From the NCBI GenBank assembly GCA_012513605.1, contig JAAZBV010000052.1, positions 1 to 48,485 on the forward strand: a stretch of DNA of 48,485 nucleotides, read 5' to 3'. The position numbers were made by a program, and so were the translations under genes. This document shows positions 22,797 through 31,633 of this stretch, piece by piece (within the stretch, counting starts at the first letter, position 1; each line of letters begins with the position of its first letter). Origin of the DNA: Desulfatiglans sp. Lineage in GTDB: Bacteria > Desulfobacterota > DSM-4660 > Desulfatiglandales > HGW-15. The notes below the pieces were generated by a model, which worked only from the letters and a program-made list of their open reading frames with translations, did no database searches and was not told where the DNA came from.

Positions 22797-24077
22797 ATGG
22801 AAGAGAGCTCAGTAGACAGAAGTTTTTCAGAGAGCCTTGCAGGCATAAAAAATATCGGCAGGTATGAAATAGTCTCAAAACTAGGCCGGGGCGGTTCAGG
22901 CATTGTGTTTCTGGCTAAAGACCCCTATATAAAAAGAAAGGTGGCAATCAAGATTGCCCAGACCCCAACAGACAGGTCAAGGGAGAAATTTCTTGTTGAG
23001 GCGCAGTCAGCAGGGCAGTTCAGCCACCCAAACATAGTATCTATCCATGATGCGGGTGTACAGGCAGATTTCTGCTACATTGCAATGGAGTATATTGAGG
23101 GGCACACCCTTAACAGATACTGTGATAAAAATAATCTTCTTCCCCTCCAAAAGGTTATTGAGATCATATTGAGCGTATGCAGCGCCCTTGACTACAGCCA
23201 CAGGATGGGGATTATCCACAGGGATATTAAGCCTGCCAATATCATGCTCGATGAAGAGGGTTTAACCAAGATCACCGATTTCGGGGTTGCCCAGATGATA
23301 GAGGATATACCTTCAGCCGGTTTTTTTGGCACCCCGAGCTATATGTCACCTGAACAGGTCAAGGAATCTGCAATCGGTTTTCAGAGCGATATCTTTTCAG
23401 TTGGCTGTGTATTGTATGAACTCCTTTCCGGGGAGCAGGCATTTCCTGGTGATAATAATTTTTCTATTATCTATAAAATAATCAACACAGAGCCTCCGAC
23501 TATACTTTCCATACGAAATGACCTGCCTGAGATAATGGGTGATATTGTTAAAAAGGCAATCGCAAAGAATGCAGGTGCAAGGTATCAGACATGCACTGAG
23601 CTTGCCTATGATCTGAGGATTGCACTAAGGGGCATATCAGGCTCTGCAGTAAGCAGTGACAAGATAAAGGATGTGGCCGATTACATATCACACCTTAAAT
23701 TCTTCCAGAGCTTCCCCCATGACGAGGTAAAAGAGATAGTGTCACTGAGTCAGATACTCAAGATAGAAAATGGGAAAAAAATAGTCTCTGAAGGAGAGAT
23801 AGACGATACATTTTATATACTGATGAGCGGAAGGGCCGGAGTCAGGAAAAGCAGCAGCCTTATAGCCACCATAAATACTGGAGACTGTATTGGTGAGATG
23901 GCCCTTATAGGGAGCCAGAAGAGGATAGCAGATGTTACAGCCGAAACAGACTGCATCCTGTTAAAGATCAGCGCATCACTACTTGATAATGCATCCGATT
24001 CCCTGAAGCATCTCTTTTTTAAAAACTTCGCGGTAACACTGGTCCAGAGATTATCCACATCCTCCAGAAATAGATAG
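22797..24077 (+). CDS. Ser/Thr protein kinase with C-terminal cyclic-nucleotide-binding domain
   Basis: A 426-residue soluble Hanks-type kinase. The kinase domain (22-280) shows LGRGGSGIVF, VAIKI with ATP-lysine K52, HRDIKPANIM with catalytic D143, DFGVAQ with D161, and GTPSYMSPEQ. A second domain (~300-420) matches the CAP/PKA cyclic-nucleotide fold: FFQSFP, EGEIDDTFYILMSGRAGV, and the phosphate-binding cassette GEMALIGSQKRIADVTAE with its Arg. So kinase activity may respond to cAMP or cGMP, or the domain may serve protein docking. There is no membrane helix or PASTA repeat. The gene is divergent from the rhomboid and ends two bases from the convergent M48 gene, leaving no room for a separate terminator. 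Substrates are unknown. Confidence 0.93.
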   Translation: MEESSVDRSFSESLAGIKNIGRYEIVSKLGRGGSGIVFLAKDPYIKRKVAIKIAQTPTDRSREKFLVEAQSAGQFSHPNIVSIHDAGVQADFCYIAMEYIEGHTLNRYCDKNNLLPLQKVIEIILSVCSALDYSHRMGIIHRDIKPANIMLDEEGLTKITDFGVAQMIEDIPSAGFFGTPSYMSPEQVKESAIGFQSDIFSVGCVLYELLSGEQAFPGDNNFSIIYKIINTEPPTILSIRNDLPEIMGDIVKKAIAKNAGARYQTCTELAYDLRIALRGISGSAVSSDKIKDVADYISHLKFFQSFPHDEVKEIVSLSQILKIENGKKIVSEGEIDDTFYILMSGRAGVRKSSSLIATINTGDCIGEMALIGSQKRIADVTAETDCILLKISASLLDNASDSLKHLFFKNFAVTLVQRLSTSSRNR

Positions 24078-24079
24078 AA

Positions 24080-25894
24080 TCACAGATCAGTAATACCCTT
24101 ATCTGTAAATCTTTCATACTGTTTTCTATAGTGTGGATTGCTTCTATCAAGCATTATTGCCTCTTCTATTAACCGGATAGCCTCCTCTCTTTTGCCCATT
24201 AGAAAGCAGGCCTCTGCAAGTGTATCTAAGGATTCCGGTGACCTTTCAAGCCTTACAGCGTCCTTTGCCAGTTCATAGCCCCTTTTGATATCATCAGGAT
24301 CAGGGTTTTGTGCTGAAATAAGAAGCCACGCAAGATTGTTAAGGGCCATAGCCTGTTTTCTGTCAATGACAATTACCTTTTCATATATCTCTTTTGCCTT
24401 ATCAACCTTTTTCATATCATTATAAACCATGGCAATGTTCATCATAAGCTCAACATCATTCAGGTTTTGTTTTGACTCCTTTTTAATAATAAAACTTATA
24501 AGGCTGTATGTTATTTGATTTTTAACAGTGGGTATGAAAAAGATAGATGATAATAACAACACTCCAGTAAGATATGCTATAAAAGCAGATACCATAAGCC
24601 TTTTGTGTCTTTTTATCAGATCAGGGTTTTCTTTGCTTTTTAATAGAAATTCCACCCTTTGTCTGATACTGAAGTGGTGCCAGCTTGGCAGATCCCTTAT
24701 CTTCCCGCTTAAAAGGGCTATCTTTTCAAATGAGCTTATTATAGGTTCAGGGTCATTAAGTGTGACTGCTGCATAGACATCAGCCTCCCTTTCAAAGTGG
24801 CGCATGAAAAATCCCATAATAAACCTGAAATATATGATCAGTCCCAGGACTACAGGGAGGGAAAAAACAAGTATATGCAGACTTTCTGTCATGCTGTGTG
24901 ATGAAAATTTTGAAACCAGGTATCCAGTGAAAATGAGATAATAGTCTGAATCAATAAGCCCCATAACAAGTATGAAAAAACCGATAAATAGTAATGAGAG
25001 CTTTACCTGGTGTTTATATTTTGCATGCCCTGCCTCATGGGCCATTACCGCATTCAGTTCAGATGGTGAAAGTATATCCATAAGAGAATCGGTGATCATG
25101 ATATACCTGTATCCAGGTATGATCCCCATTATCCCTGCGGTCATCATCTTTCCTTCAAGGAGCGGCCAGTTTACGATATCTCTGTATCTTAATCCCAGTT
25201 GCCTAAGAAAATTTCTTATGCCCTCTGCCTTTGAAGAATCAGGCAAAGGTTTACAGCCCCAGAAAGACTTTATCACAACAGGTATAAAAATCATGATAAT
25301 GAGTAGAAATACCAGAAGAAAGATGATCTGACCTGCGGGCCTGTCAAGAAATATTTTAAGCCCCTGCCAGGGACTGTAGTTAATAAGATCAGTAACAATA
25401 GAGAGCATTAACCACGGGAATAAAACAGGTATATTAAACCTGATATTTCCTGATATAAAACGCCTCTTGCCAATATCTGTTCCAAAAATCATGTTGTAGG
25501 CAGGATGGGCAAAATGCCACATGGTGCTTAAATAGATGATAAAGATAATTAAGGCAGAAAGCCCCTGGAAAACATATATGCTGCCTGCAACCGGTATTGC
25601 CTCTATCAGCCCTTTCAGGTTAAATGAAAAGAGGTCAATGCTGAAGAGAATAATAGCTGATAAAGAGAGTTTGAAAATAAGCCTCTGGTAGATGGCCGCA
25701 TAACCTGATGAAGCACCCCTCTCATATGCCTTGATGAGACGTCTGAACCCCATCCTGCACATAAAGGCATAGATGGCCCAGAAAAGGGCTATCATGGTTA
25801 TACTGTATAACAGGGAGCCGGAAATATCCCTGTCATAAAGGCTTATATTAAATAAAAGGAGAACAATAATAAAATAGATTATATTATTGAACAT
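24080..25894 (-). CDS. M48-family membrane metalloprotease with TPR tail
   Basis: 604 residues. Several hydrophobic helices fill 1-210. The zinc site HEAGH lies at 286-290 with the third ligand E368 in FEREADVYA, as in Ste24/HtpX peptidases. Two more helices (about 300-360) lie between the motif and E368. After a further helix (~434-452), residues ~480-600 form tetratricopeptide repeats (AMVYNDMKKVDKAKEIYEKV, ALNNLAWLL, SLDTLAEACFLMGKREEA). The fusion resembles BepA-type proteases but with the polytopic membrane part of Ste24. It probably works in envelope protein quality control. AGGG between the RNase G stop and this ATG, five bases apart, marks a two-gene operon. Confidence 0.9.
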   Translation of the reverse strand: MFNNIIYFIIVLLLFNISLYDRDISGSLLYSITMIALFWAIYAFMCRMGFRRLIKAYERGASSGYAAIYQRLIFKLSLSAIILFSIDLFSFNLKGLIEAIPVAGSIYVFQGLSALIIFIIYLSTMWHFAHPAYNMIFGTDIGKRRFISGNIRFNIPVLFPWLMLSIVTDLINYSPWQGLKIFLDRPAGQIIFLLVFLLIIMIFIPVVIKSFWGCKPLPDSSKAEGIRNFLRQLGLRYRDIVNWPLLEGKMMTAGIMGIIPGYRYIMITDSLMDILSPSELNAVMAHEAGHAKYKHQVKLSLLFIGFFILVMGLIDSDYYLIFTGYLVSKFSSHSMTESLHILVFSLPVVLGLIIYFRFIMGFFMRHFEREADVYAAVTLNDPEPIISSFEKIALLSGKIRDLPSWHHFSIRQRVEFLLKSKENPDLIKRHKRLMVSAFIAYLTGVLLLSSIFFIPTVKNQITYSLISFIIKKESKQNLNDVELMMNIAMVYNDMKKVDKAKEIYEKVIVIDRKQAMALNNLAWLLISAQNPDPDDIKRGYELAKDAVRLERSPESLDTLAEACFLMGKREEAIRLIEEAIMLDRSNPHYRKQYERFTDKGITDL

Positions 25895-25899
25895 ACCCT

Positions 25900-27399
25900 C
25901 TATTTATTTCCATTATCATCAGACTTGAATTCCAGGTTACCACCGCCCGGCGGTAAGGTTATGTCACCCTTTATCTGGATAGATACATTATGTCTGTCTT
26001 CAAGCTCCACCAGTTCATGTCTCTTCTTATTAAGGATATAGTCTGCCACTTCAACTGGAAGGGCAGCAACAACACTTGATATACCACCTTTAAGCACCCC
26101 TTTTTGTATCCTGCGCATAAATGAAAGTGCAGCAGCCCCAGGGCCTATTACCATACCCCTCCCCTGGCAGTGACCACATGTGATATAGGTCTTTGATTCA
26201 ATGGAAGGCCTTAACCTCTGGCGCGATAGCTCAAGTAAACCGAACTTTGAGATAGGGGCCACATCGGTCTTTGCCCTGTCTTTTTTTAGCTCTTCACGCA
26301 GGGTTTTTTCAATCGCCCTCATGTGTTTTCTATCGCGCATGTCAATAAAATCTATAACCACCAGACCGCCGAGGTCACGTAACCTTAACTGCCTGGCTGC
26401 CTCCACTGCCGCCTCAAGATTGGTGCTGAAGGCCATGCTTTCTACATCCTTGCTGCTTTTTGCCCTGCCTGAATTTACATCTATGGCAATTAACGCCTCG
26501 GTTGGGCCAAAGACAATTGACCCCCCTGATTTGAGCTTTACGTTGTTCAGATAAATGCTTTCAATCTGCTCTTCAACACCGTAGTTGTCAAAAATGGGTC
26601 GGTTTTCCTTGTAGAGTTTAACCTTGCTGGAATCCCTTGGGGAAAAAATCCTCATGTATTCCTTTATCTTGGAATAGGTCTCCTTGTCATCCACTATGAC
26701 CTCTGAAACCTCACTGTTATAATAATCCCTGAGGGTCCTGAGACAGAGGTCATCCTCCTTGTGTACAAGGGTATATGGAGGGAGCTTTGCTACATCCTTC
26801 TTGATATTTTTCCAGAGCCTCAACAACCTGTTAAGATCTTTTGAGAGGTCTTTTTTGCTCTGACCTTCAGCGACTGTCCTGATGATATAGCCCACACCTT
26901 CAGGATATTTCATATTATTCATTATTTCCTTGAGGCGGTTTCTCTCTTCTTCGCTCTCTATCTTCTTGGATACGCCGTTTATTGTACGGCCAGGGGTAAG
27001 AACAACATACCTGCCTGCAAGGGAGATATATGTGGTGAGATGAGCGCCCTTTTTACCCGGCATCTCCTTTAACACCTCAACAAGAAGTTCCTGCCCCTTG
27101 TCTATAACCTTTTCAATTGGGGGGTAAGGGCGATCCCTGCTTGTTTCAACTGCCTCGTTGTAATATTCCGGGTGGATTGAGTCTATGGGCAGAAAGCCAT
27201 TCTTATCAGCCCCGAAATTGACAAAGCAGGCCTGGAGGCTGGGCTCTATACGTTCAACCACCCCTTTGTAGACATTACCCTCCATCTGCTCGCCGCTTAT
27301 GGTATCAATATGAAACCCTTCAAGCATACCATCAGAAACAAAGGCGATACGGAGCTCTTCTGACTCAACCGCATTGATCAACATAATTTCTTTTTTCAT
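25900..27399 (-). CDS. rng: Ribonuclease G (Rne/Rng family)
   Basis: A 499-residue endoribonuclease that matures rRNA and starts mRNA decay. It begins MKKEIMLINAVESEELRIAFV, followed by an embedded S1 domain (GNVYKGVVERIEPSLQACFVNFG...). It carries the DNase I-like catalytic centre with AIDVNSGR and VVIDFIDM, and the zinc link CGHCQGRG. Length equals RNase G, and the long C-terminal scaffold of RNase E is absent. The start at 27399 follows AGGAAGAG; an upstream ATG at 27435 is less likely. It is followed at once by the M48 protease gene. Confidence 0.95.
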   Translation of the reverse strand: MKKEIMLINAVESEELRIAFVSDGMLEGFHIDTISGEQMEGNVYKGVVERIEPSLQACFVNFGADKNGFLPIDSIHPEYYNEAVETSRDRPYPPIEKVIDKGQELLVEVLKEMPGKKGAHLTTYISLAGRYVVLTPGRTINGVSKKIESEEERNRLKEIMNNMKYPEGVGYIIRTVAEGQSKKDLSKDLNRLLRLWKNIKKDVAKLPPYTLVHKEDDLCLRTLRDYYNSEVSEVIVDDKETYSKIKEYMRIFSPRDSSKVKLYKENRPIFDNYGVEEQIESIYLNNVKLKSGGSIVFGPTEALIAIDVNSGRAKSSKDVESMAFSTNLEAAVEAARQLRLRDLGGLVVIDFIDMRDRKHMRAIEKTLREELKKDRAKTDVAPISKFGLLELSRQRLRPSIESKTYITCGHCQGRGMVIGPGAAALSFMRRIQKGVLKGGISSVVAALPVEVADYILNKKRHELVELEDRHNVSIQIKGDITLPPGGGNLEFKSDDNGNK

Positions 27400-27551
27400 A
27401 AATTTTCTCTTCCTGTATATTTTAATAAACAGCAATTAGATTGCTGTAATTTTCTTTGTTAGATACCATCATTTGAGTTAATTTTAAACACTGCTATCTG
27501 GTTTAAACCTAAAAGTCAATATTCGTCAGCCAGGATTTCATCAGGTACCTT

Positions 27552-28304
27552 TTAATGTTTCCTGTTAATCACGCTTGCCGCATACCCTGCACCGAAGCCA
27601 TTATCAATATTCACCACTGTAACACCTGATGCGCATGAATTCAGCATACCTAAAAGGGCAGCTATACCGCCAAAACTTGCGCCATATCCAACGCTTGTGG
27701 GCACAGCAATTACAGGTTTATCAACAAGGCCTCCTATCACGCTCGGAAGCGCCCCCTCCATACCTGCTACAACAATAAGCACCTCTGCGCTGAAAAGTGT
27801 CTCTTTTCTCGCAAGTATTCGATGAAGGCCTGCAACGCCAATATCATTTACAATCTCAACCCTGTTTCCCATAAACCCTGCTGTAACAGCCGCCTCTTCA
27901 GCAACTGGTATATCAGATGTGCCTGCACATATCACAAGAATGGTGCCACGTCCTGTGATTTCAACAGGCTTTTTTGTCAAAGTAAGGGCCTTGCACCTTT
28001 CATGATATTTGCTCTCCGGGAACTCCTTCAAAATCTTTTCCGCCTTCTCATCAGAAAGCCTTGTAACAAGGATGCGCTCATCCTTTTCGTACATTCTTTT
28101 CATTATAGATATGATATCTTCGACCCTTTTTCCCTGACCGAATATCACCTCAGGTGTGCCCTTTCTGAGTTCCCTGTGATGGTCTATATTTGCAATGCCA
28201 ATATCCTCAAATGGCAGGGTTTTAAGGCTCTCCATCACCTCTTCAACCGTAAGATTATTATCCCTGAGATCGGTCAGAAGTTCTTCAAGTTTTTTTTTGT
28301 TCAA
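27552..28304 (-). CDS. larB: LarB, nickel-pincer cofactor biosynthesis protein
   Basis: The 250-residue product belongs to the PurE-like LarB family, which carboxylates and hydrolyses nicotinic acid adenine dinucleotide as the first step to the nickel-pincer nucleotide. Recognisable parts: VIFGQGKRVEDI, CAGTSDIPVAEEAA (PurE-like loop), VVAGMEGALPSVIGGL, and AVPTSVGYGASFGGIAALLGMLNSC with its phosphate-binding glycines. The start is TTG at 28304 after GGAAGGGG. A run of nine A follows within the first codons. It supports the LarA assignment at 10471. The gene lies 152 bases before rng on the same strand. Confidence 0.93.
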   Translation of the reverse strand: MNKKKLEELLTDLRDNNLTVEEVMESLKTLPFEDIGIANIDHHRELRKGTPEVIFGQGKRVEDIISIMKRMYEKDERILVTRLSDEKAEKILKEFPESKYHERCKALTLTKKPVEITGRGTILVICAGTSDIPVAEEAAVTAGFMGNRVEIVNDIGVAGLHRILARKETLFSAEVLIVVAGMEGALPSVIGGLVDKPVIAVPTSVGYGASFGGIAALLGMLNSCASGVTVVNIDNGFGAGYAASVINRKH

Positions 28305-28468
28305 AGGTATCCCCTTCCCGGAATATCTATTATTTTAATCAGAAGCACTGTTTTGATTATATAACTTCCTGCGGTCCGGTCACACTGTATATCATATGAA
28401 CAGCCATTTTGATACAGGCTTATCAAATAATTCATGCTTTCAGTGGAAATTAGTAAATTTTACAATAA

Positions 28469-28642
28469 ATTACAATCTTTTTATTCATCCCTCTGGATGC
28501 CTCATTTGAACTTGCCAAAAAAAAGGGCGTCATGATCTTGAACCAGGCTGCAACCGTATTACATGCATCAATAAACGAAAGCGGATCATGGAGGATACAG
28601 GGGATAACGACGAGTGGACTTACTCTCTTTGATTTAAAGTAA
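28469..28642 (+). pseudogene. Possible gene remnant (open frame without a start)
   Basis: A 57-codon open frame between stops reads as credible protein, including PLDASFELAKKKGVMILNQA (from 28490) and ending SGLTLFDLK before TAA at 28640. It has no ATG near its upstream end and no ribosome site. An internal ATG at 28532 would leave about 36 residues. I do not recognise the family. It may be the tail of a deleted gene or a chance frame. Confidence 0.25.
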
Positions 28643-28953
28643 TTTTGTTATTCAATCGTGATGTAATGAACAAGCAAGCGAAGTCTGTTTGTTGTTTGTA
28701 CATAGTGGTAGAAGGACGCGGAGCGTCAGAAAAGGATGTTCCCACGGTGACCATAAGAACAAGAGGAAGGCTAAAGCCAATGGATGCCAGCCTTCGCGGG
28801 CATGACGACATAATATTTTTTTCTAAATATAACTTTGCGGTCTTCGCGTCTTTGTTTACCCTGTTAAACATTTTTTGTTGTTGTTTCACCGGGGCGGTTA
28901 ATCTTTTCCTTGTCCCTTTTTTATTCTTTATAAACGATACCAAATTTTTTGCC
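28643..28953. other. Gene-free repeat-like stretch before the glycyl radical enzyme gene
   Basis: The whole gap 28305-29090 is 786 bases with no convincing gene; 28305-28468 shows nothing clear. Within 28643-28953 there are fragments of dispersed intergenic sequence: CTTCGCGGGCATGACG near 28792-28807 resembles CACGGGAATGACG at 379-391, and TTTGCGGTCTTCGCGTCTTTG near 28834 resembles CTTTGCGGTTAAA near 41634. Two overlapping open frames here, one on each strand, are low-complexity and lack ribosome sites, so I do not call them. Confidence 0.55.
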
Positions 28954-28983
28954 TTGACAATGGTTTTATTTTAGAGTCAAAAT
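28954..28983 (+). promoter_or_regulatory. Candidate promoter of the glycyl radical enzyme gene
   Basis: A perfect TTGACA (28954-28959) is followed after 18 bases by CAAAAT (28978-28983), a weak -10. A TATAAT also lies at 29013-29018 but has no matching -35 box. Transcription from the first would give a leader of about 100 bases containing the hairpin at 29028. Confidence 0.4.
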
Positions 28984-29027
28984 TTATTTAAGATTCAAAA
29001 ATGTATGATATTTATAATATAAATATC

Positions 29028-29071
29028 AGCTTTCCATAGTGTCCTTTATGACACAGAGTCATTAGAAAGCT
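29028..29071 (+). promoter_or_regulatory. Nested hairpin in the leader of the glycyl radical enzyme gene
   Basis: The outer arms AGCTTTC (29028-29034) and GAAAGCT (29065-29071) enclose an inner hairpin, GTGTC (29039-29043) / GACAC (29050-29054) with loop CTTTAT. The ribosome site AGGAAGGAGG follows directly at 29075-29084. A folded leader this close could control translation, or be an operator on DNA. Confidence 0.5.
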
Positions 29072-29090
29072 ATCAGGAAGGAGGCTCATT

Positions 29091-31538
29091 TTGTATCAGT
29101 TCAGACCGGTAACAGATCGAATGCGCACAATGTATGAAGCGATTCGTGAGCGTATATATCATGTAGACCCGGAACGATCACTCATCGTTACAGAAGCACA
29201 TAAAAAATATGAGAAGGTTATACCTCTTCTCAGGTACCCGATGATCTTCCGCGAGATGTGTGAAAAGATGACCCTGAGGGTCGAAGATTTTGAAATCCTG
29301 GTGGCAAACAACAGCAAATATTTTTGCGGTACTATAATCAATCCCATCTGGGGCGGAGGAGAGACATACCTGAACCCTGTTGATAAGGGCGAATGGAAAA
29401 TGGGCGATGACGGCTATTATCACAATTCCGCCACTGATGAGCTTCGAATGATCATGAGCCAGAAAGACTATGACGAGCTGAATTCAGTTCGTGAGTACTG
29501 GAAGAGGCGCACCTTTACGAGTCAGGCAGACGCATGGCAGCCTGAGGGTTATGATGAACTGGCTAATCTTGCAGTTCGCGACTTTGGAAAGGAAGCACCG
29601 CTTATTCTGATGCCTCCGGGTCACATGACGCCCGGATATTCTAAAATACTGAATACAGGTTATGCTGCCATCTCTAAACAGGCAAGAGAGTGGATGGATG
29701 CGCACAGGAACAACCTTATGGGTGATGATGTAGAGAGATATATTTTCTACTCTTCCGTGGAGATATCCTGCATGGGAGCAACAACCCTGCTCAAACGATA
29801 CGGGCAGACATGCTTTGATAAGGTTAAAGAATGCAGTGACATAAAGCGTAAGGCGGAGCTTACCCAAATGGGTGAAAACCTGATGTGGATTTCCGAGAAC
29901 CCTGTTCGTACCTTCTGGCAGGCATGTCAGGCGGCGCTGCTTTATGAAATGATGATATCAATGGCAGGTGTAAATGATATCGGCTCTTTCGGTCGCTTTG
30001 ATCAGTATACCTGGCCCTTTTTAAAAAAGGACGTTGAAGAAGGCAGTATCACCATGGATCAGGCACAGGAGATTGTCGACTGCTTTTTCATGAAGGTAAA
30101 CAGCTTTTATAATGGCGGTATTGGCCCGCTTGTTCCAATAATCGGGATCGGTAATACCTACCTTCATACCACCATAGGAGGCGTAGACCCTGATACAGGG
30201 GAGGACGCCAGCAACCCGGTCACCTACATGACGCTAGAGACATTGGGCAGGCTCAGTCTGCATGATCCGACAGTCTCTCTTCGTGTACACAAAAACACGC
30301 CCGATAAGCTGTGGGAGTGCGCCATTACTGTAAACAAACTGGTGGGAGGTCTGCCCCTGTACCAGAACGATGATGTCATTGTCCCCGGTATTATGAAGGA
30401 GCTTGGATTCAGCCTGCGTGACGCTAGGGATTACGCACTTATCGGCTGCCAGGAAATTACAGGCTCAGGTAATGACTATGCAGCAGGAAGCGGGATATCA
30501 CCTCCCAGCGGATATCTGCATTACAGTTCTATGTTTAACATGGCAATCAACGACGGTATTAACCCCTATAACGGCGAACGGTGCCCCATCCACACAGGAT
30601 ACCTGTACGATATGAAGTCAATCGAAGAGGTAAAGGAGGCTTTTACCGCTGTTGCCCGTTATATAGTCAGGGCGCAGGTGTCCATTGACAATTATCTTGA
30701 ATATATCTTTATGAATAATATGATCTTCCCTATAGTTTCCATATCAGTAGATGGCTGTATGGAAAGCGGAAAAGATATCTCATGCGGAGGAGCCAGATAC
30801 AACTCATACGGCGGAACTGCCGTGGGCCTGGCCACCATCGCGGACTCAATCACTGCAATTAAATACATGTGTTTTGACAATAAAAAATGCACAACACGCG
30901 AGCTCTACGATGCGGTTATGGCCAACTGGGAGGGATACGAGTCTCTTCGCCAGATCATCATAAACGAGGCGCCGCACTTCGGCAATGCCAATCCTTATGC
31001 TGATATGGAAATGAAGTGGGTAACAGATACCTATTACAATGTCTGCAAAGATTGCTACAGCACCAGGTCGAAAACCTATAAGGCCGGCATGTACAGCGCT
31101 GCTAACCATGTTGCTCAGGGTTACCATACCTGGGCGACACCGGACGGTCGAAAAGCCGGCATGCCGATCGCGGACGCCGCTTCTCCAGTTCAGGGGAGGG
31201 ACAGGCTCGGACCAACAGCCGTGCTTCAATCCGCTCTATCTTATGACCATGGCAAATTTATGGACGGTATGGCGCTGAATGTACGAATCCATCCATCGGT
31301 GCTCGACCGGGAAGATGGGATCGCAAAGGTGCGTGACATGACAAAGACATATCTGAATTCAGGCGGAATGGAAATACAGTATAACATAGTATCCTCCGAC
31401 ACCATGCGCGCAGCGCAGGCGGACCCGGAGACCTACCGCGATCTTGTCGTGCGTATTGCGGGCTTTTCCGCCTATTTTGTGGAGCTTTCTCTCGACTGCC
31501 AGAATGATCTTATTTCACGTACTGAAAATTATTTGTAG
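29091..31538 (+). CDS. Glycyl radical enzyme (PFL-like, eliminase-type), function unknown
   Basis: An 815-residue anaerobic radical enzyme. The C-terminal motif RIAGFSAYF carries the radical glycine G791. The active-site loop IGCQEI carries Cys453 and, two residues on, Glu455, the arrangement Cys-x-Glu of choline lyase, diol dehydratase and related C-X bond-cleaving members rather than the Cys-Cys of pyruvate formate-lyase. The middle residue is Gln, where most characterised relatives have Val. It starts at TTG 29091, six bases after a near-perfect AGGAAGGAGG. GC content and codon use are somewhat higher than in neighbours. No radical SAM activase, microcompartment or transporter gene is adjacent; the next gene is convergent dnaE2. 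It must be activated by an enzyme encoded elsewhere. The substrate cannot be assigned. Confidence 0.92.
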   Translation: MYQFRPVTDRMRTMYEAIRERIYHVDPERSLIVTEAHKKYEKVIPLLRYPMIFREMCEKMTLRVEDFEILVANNSKYFCGTIINPIWGGGETYLNPVDKGEWKMGDDGYYHNSATDELRMIMSQKDYDELNSVREYWKRRTFTSQADAWQPEGYDELANLAVRDFGKEAPLILMPPGHMTPGYSKILNTGYAAISKQAREWMDAHRNNLMGDDVERYIFYSSVEISCMGATTLLKRYGQTCFDKVKECSDIKRKAELTQMGENLMWISENPVRTFWQACQAALLYEMMISMAGVNDIGSFGRFDQYTWPFLKKDVEEGSITMDQAQEIVDCFFMKVNSFYNGGIGPLVPIIGIGNTYLHTTIGGVDPDTGEDASNPVTYMTLETLGRLSLHDPTVSLRVHKNTPDKLWECAITVNKLVGGLPLYQNDDVIVPGIMKELGFSLRDARDYALIGCQEITGSGNDYAAGSGISPPSGYLHYSSMFNMAINDGINPYNGERCPIHTGYLYDMKSIEEVKEAFTAVARYIVRAQVSIDNYLEYIFMNNMIFPIVSISVDGCMESGKDISCGGARYNSYGGTAVGLATIADSITAIKYMCFDNKKCTTRELYDAVMANWEGYESLRQIIINEAPHFGNANPYADMEMKWVTDTYYNVCKDCYSTRSKTYKAGMYSAANHVAQGYHTWATPDGRKAGMPIADAASPVQGRDRLGPTAVLQSALSYDHGKFMDGMALNVRIHPSVLDREDGIAKVRDMTKTYLNSGGMEIQYNIVSSDTMRAAQADPETYRDLVVRIAGFSAYFVELSLDCQNDLISRTENYL

Positions 31539-31571
31539 TGAGTTATCACACGACTGGAGTTGATATTTTCC

Positions 31572-31600
31572 CTTGTTCCCATGATGTTCGTGGGAACAAG
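31572..31600. terminator. Convergent terminator
   Basis: CTTGTTCCCA (31572-31581) pairs perfectly with TGGGAACAAG (31591-31600) across a 9-base loop, between the stops of the glycyl radical enzyme and dnaE2 genes. There is no strong T-run on either side, apart from TTTTC before it on the minus-strand exit. Confidence 0.65.
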
Positions 31601-31633
31601 AGGATGAGTGTAATTTCAGATAAAACTATAAGC

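Noticed and set aside
28620-28974. Overlapping open frames on both strands (107 and 109 codons)
   Set aside because: They are low-complexity, cover repeat-like intergenic sequence, lack ribosome sites and overlap a probable promoter.
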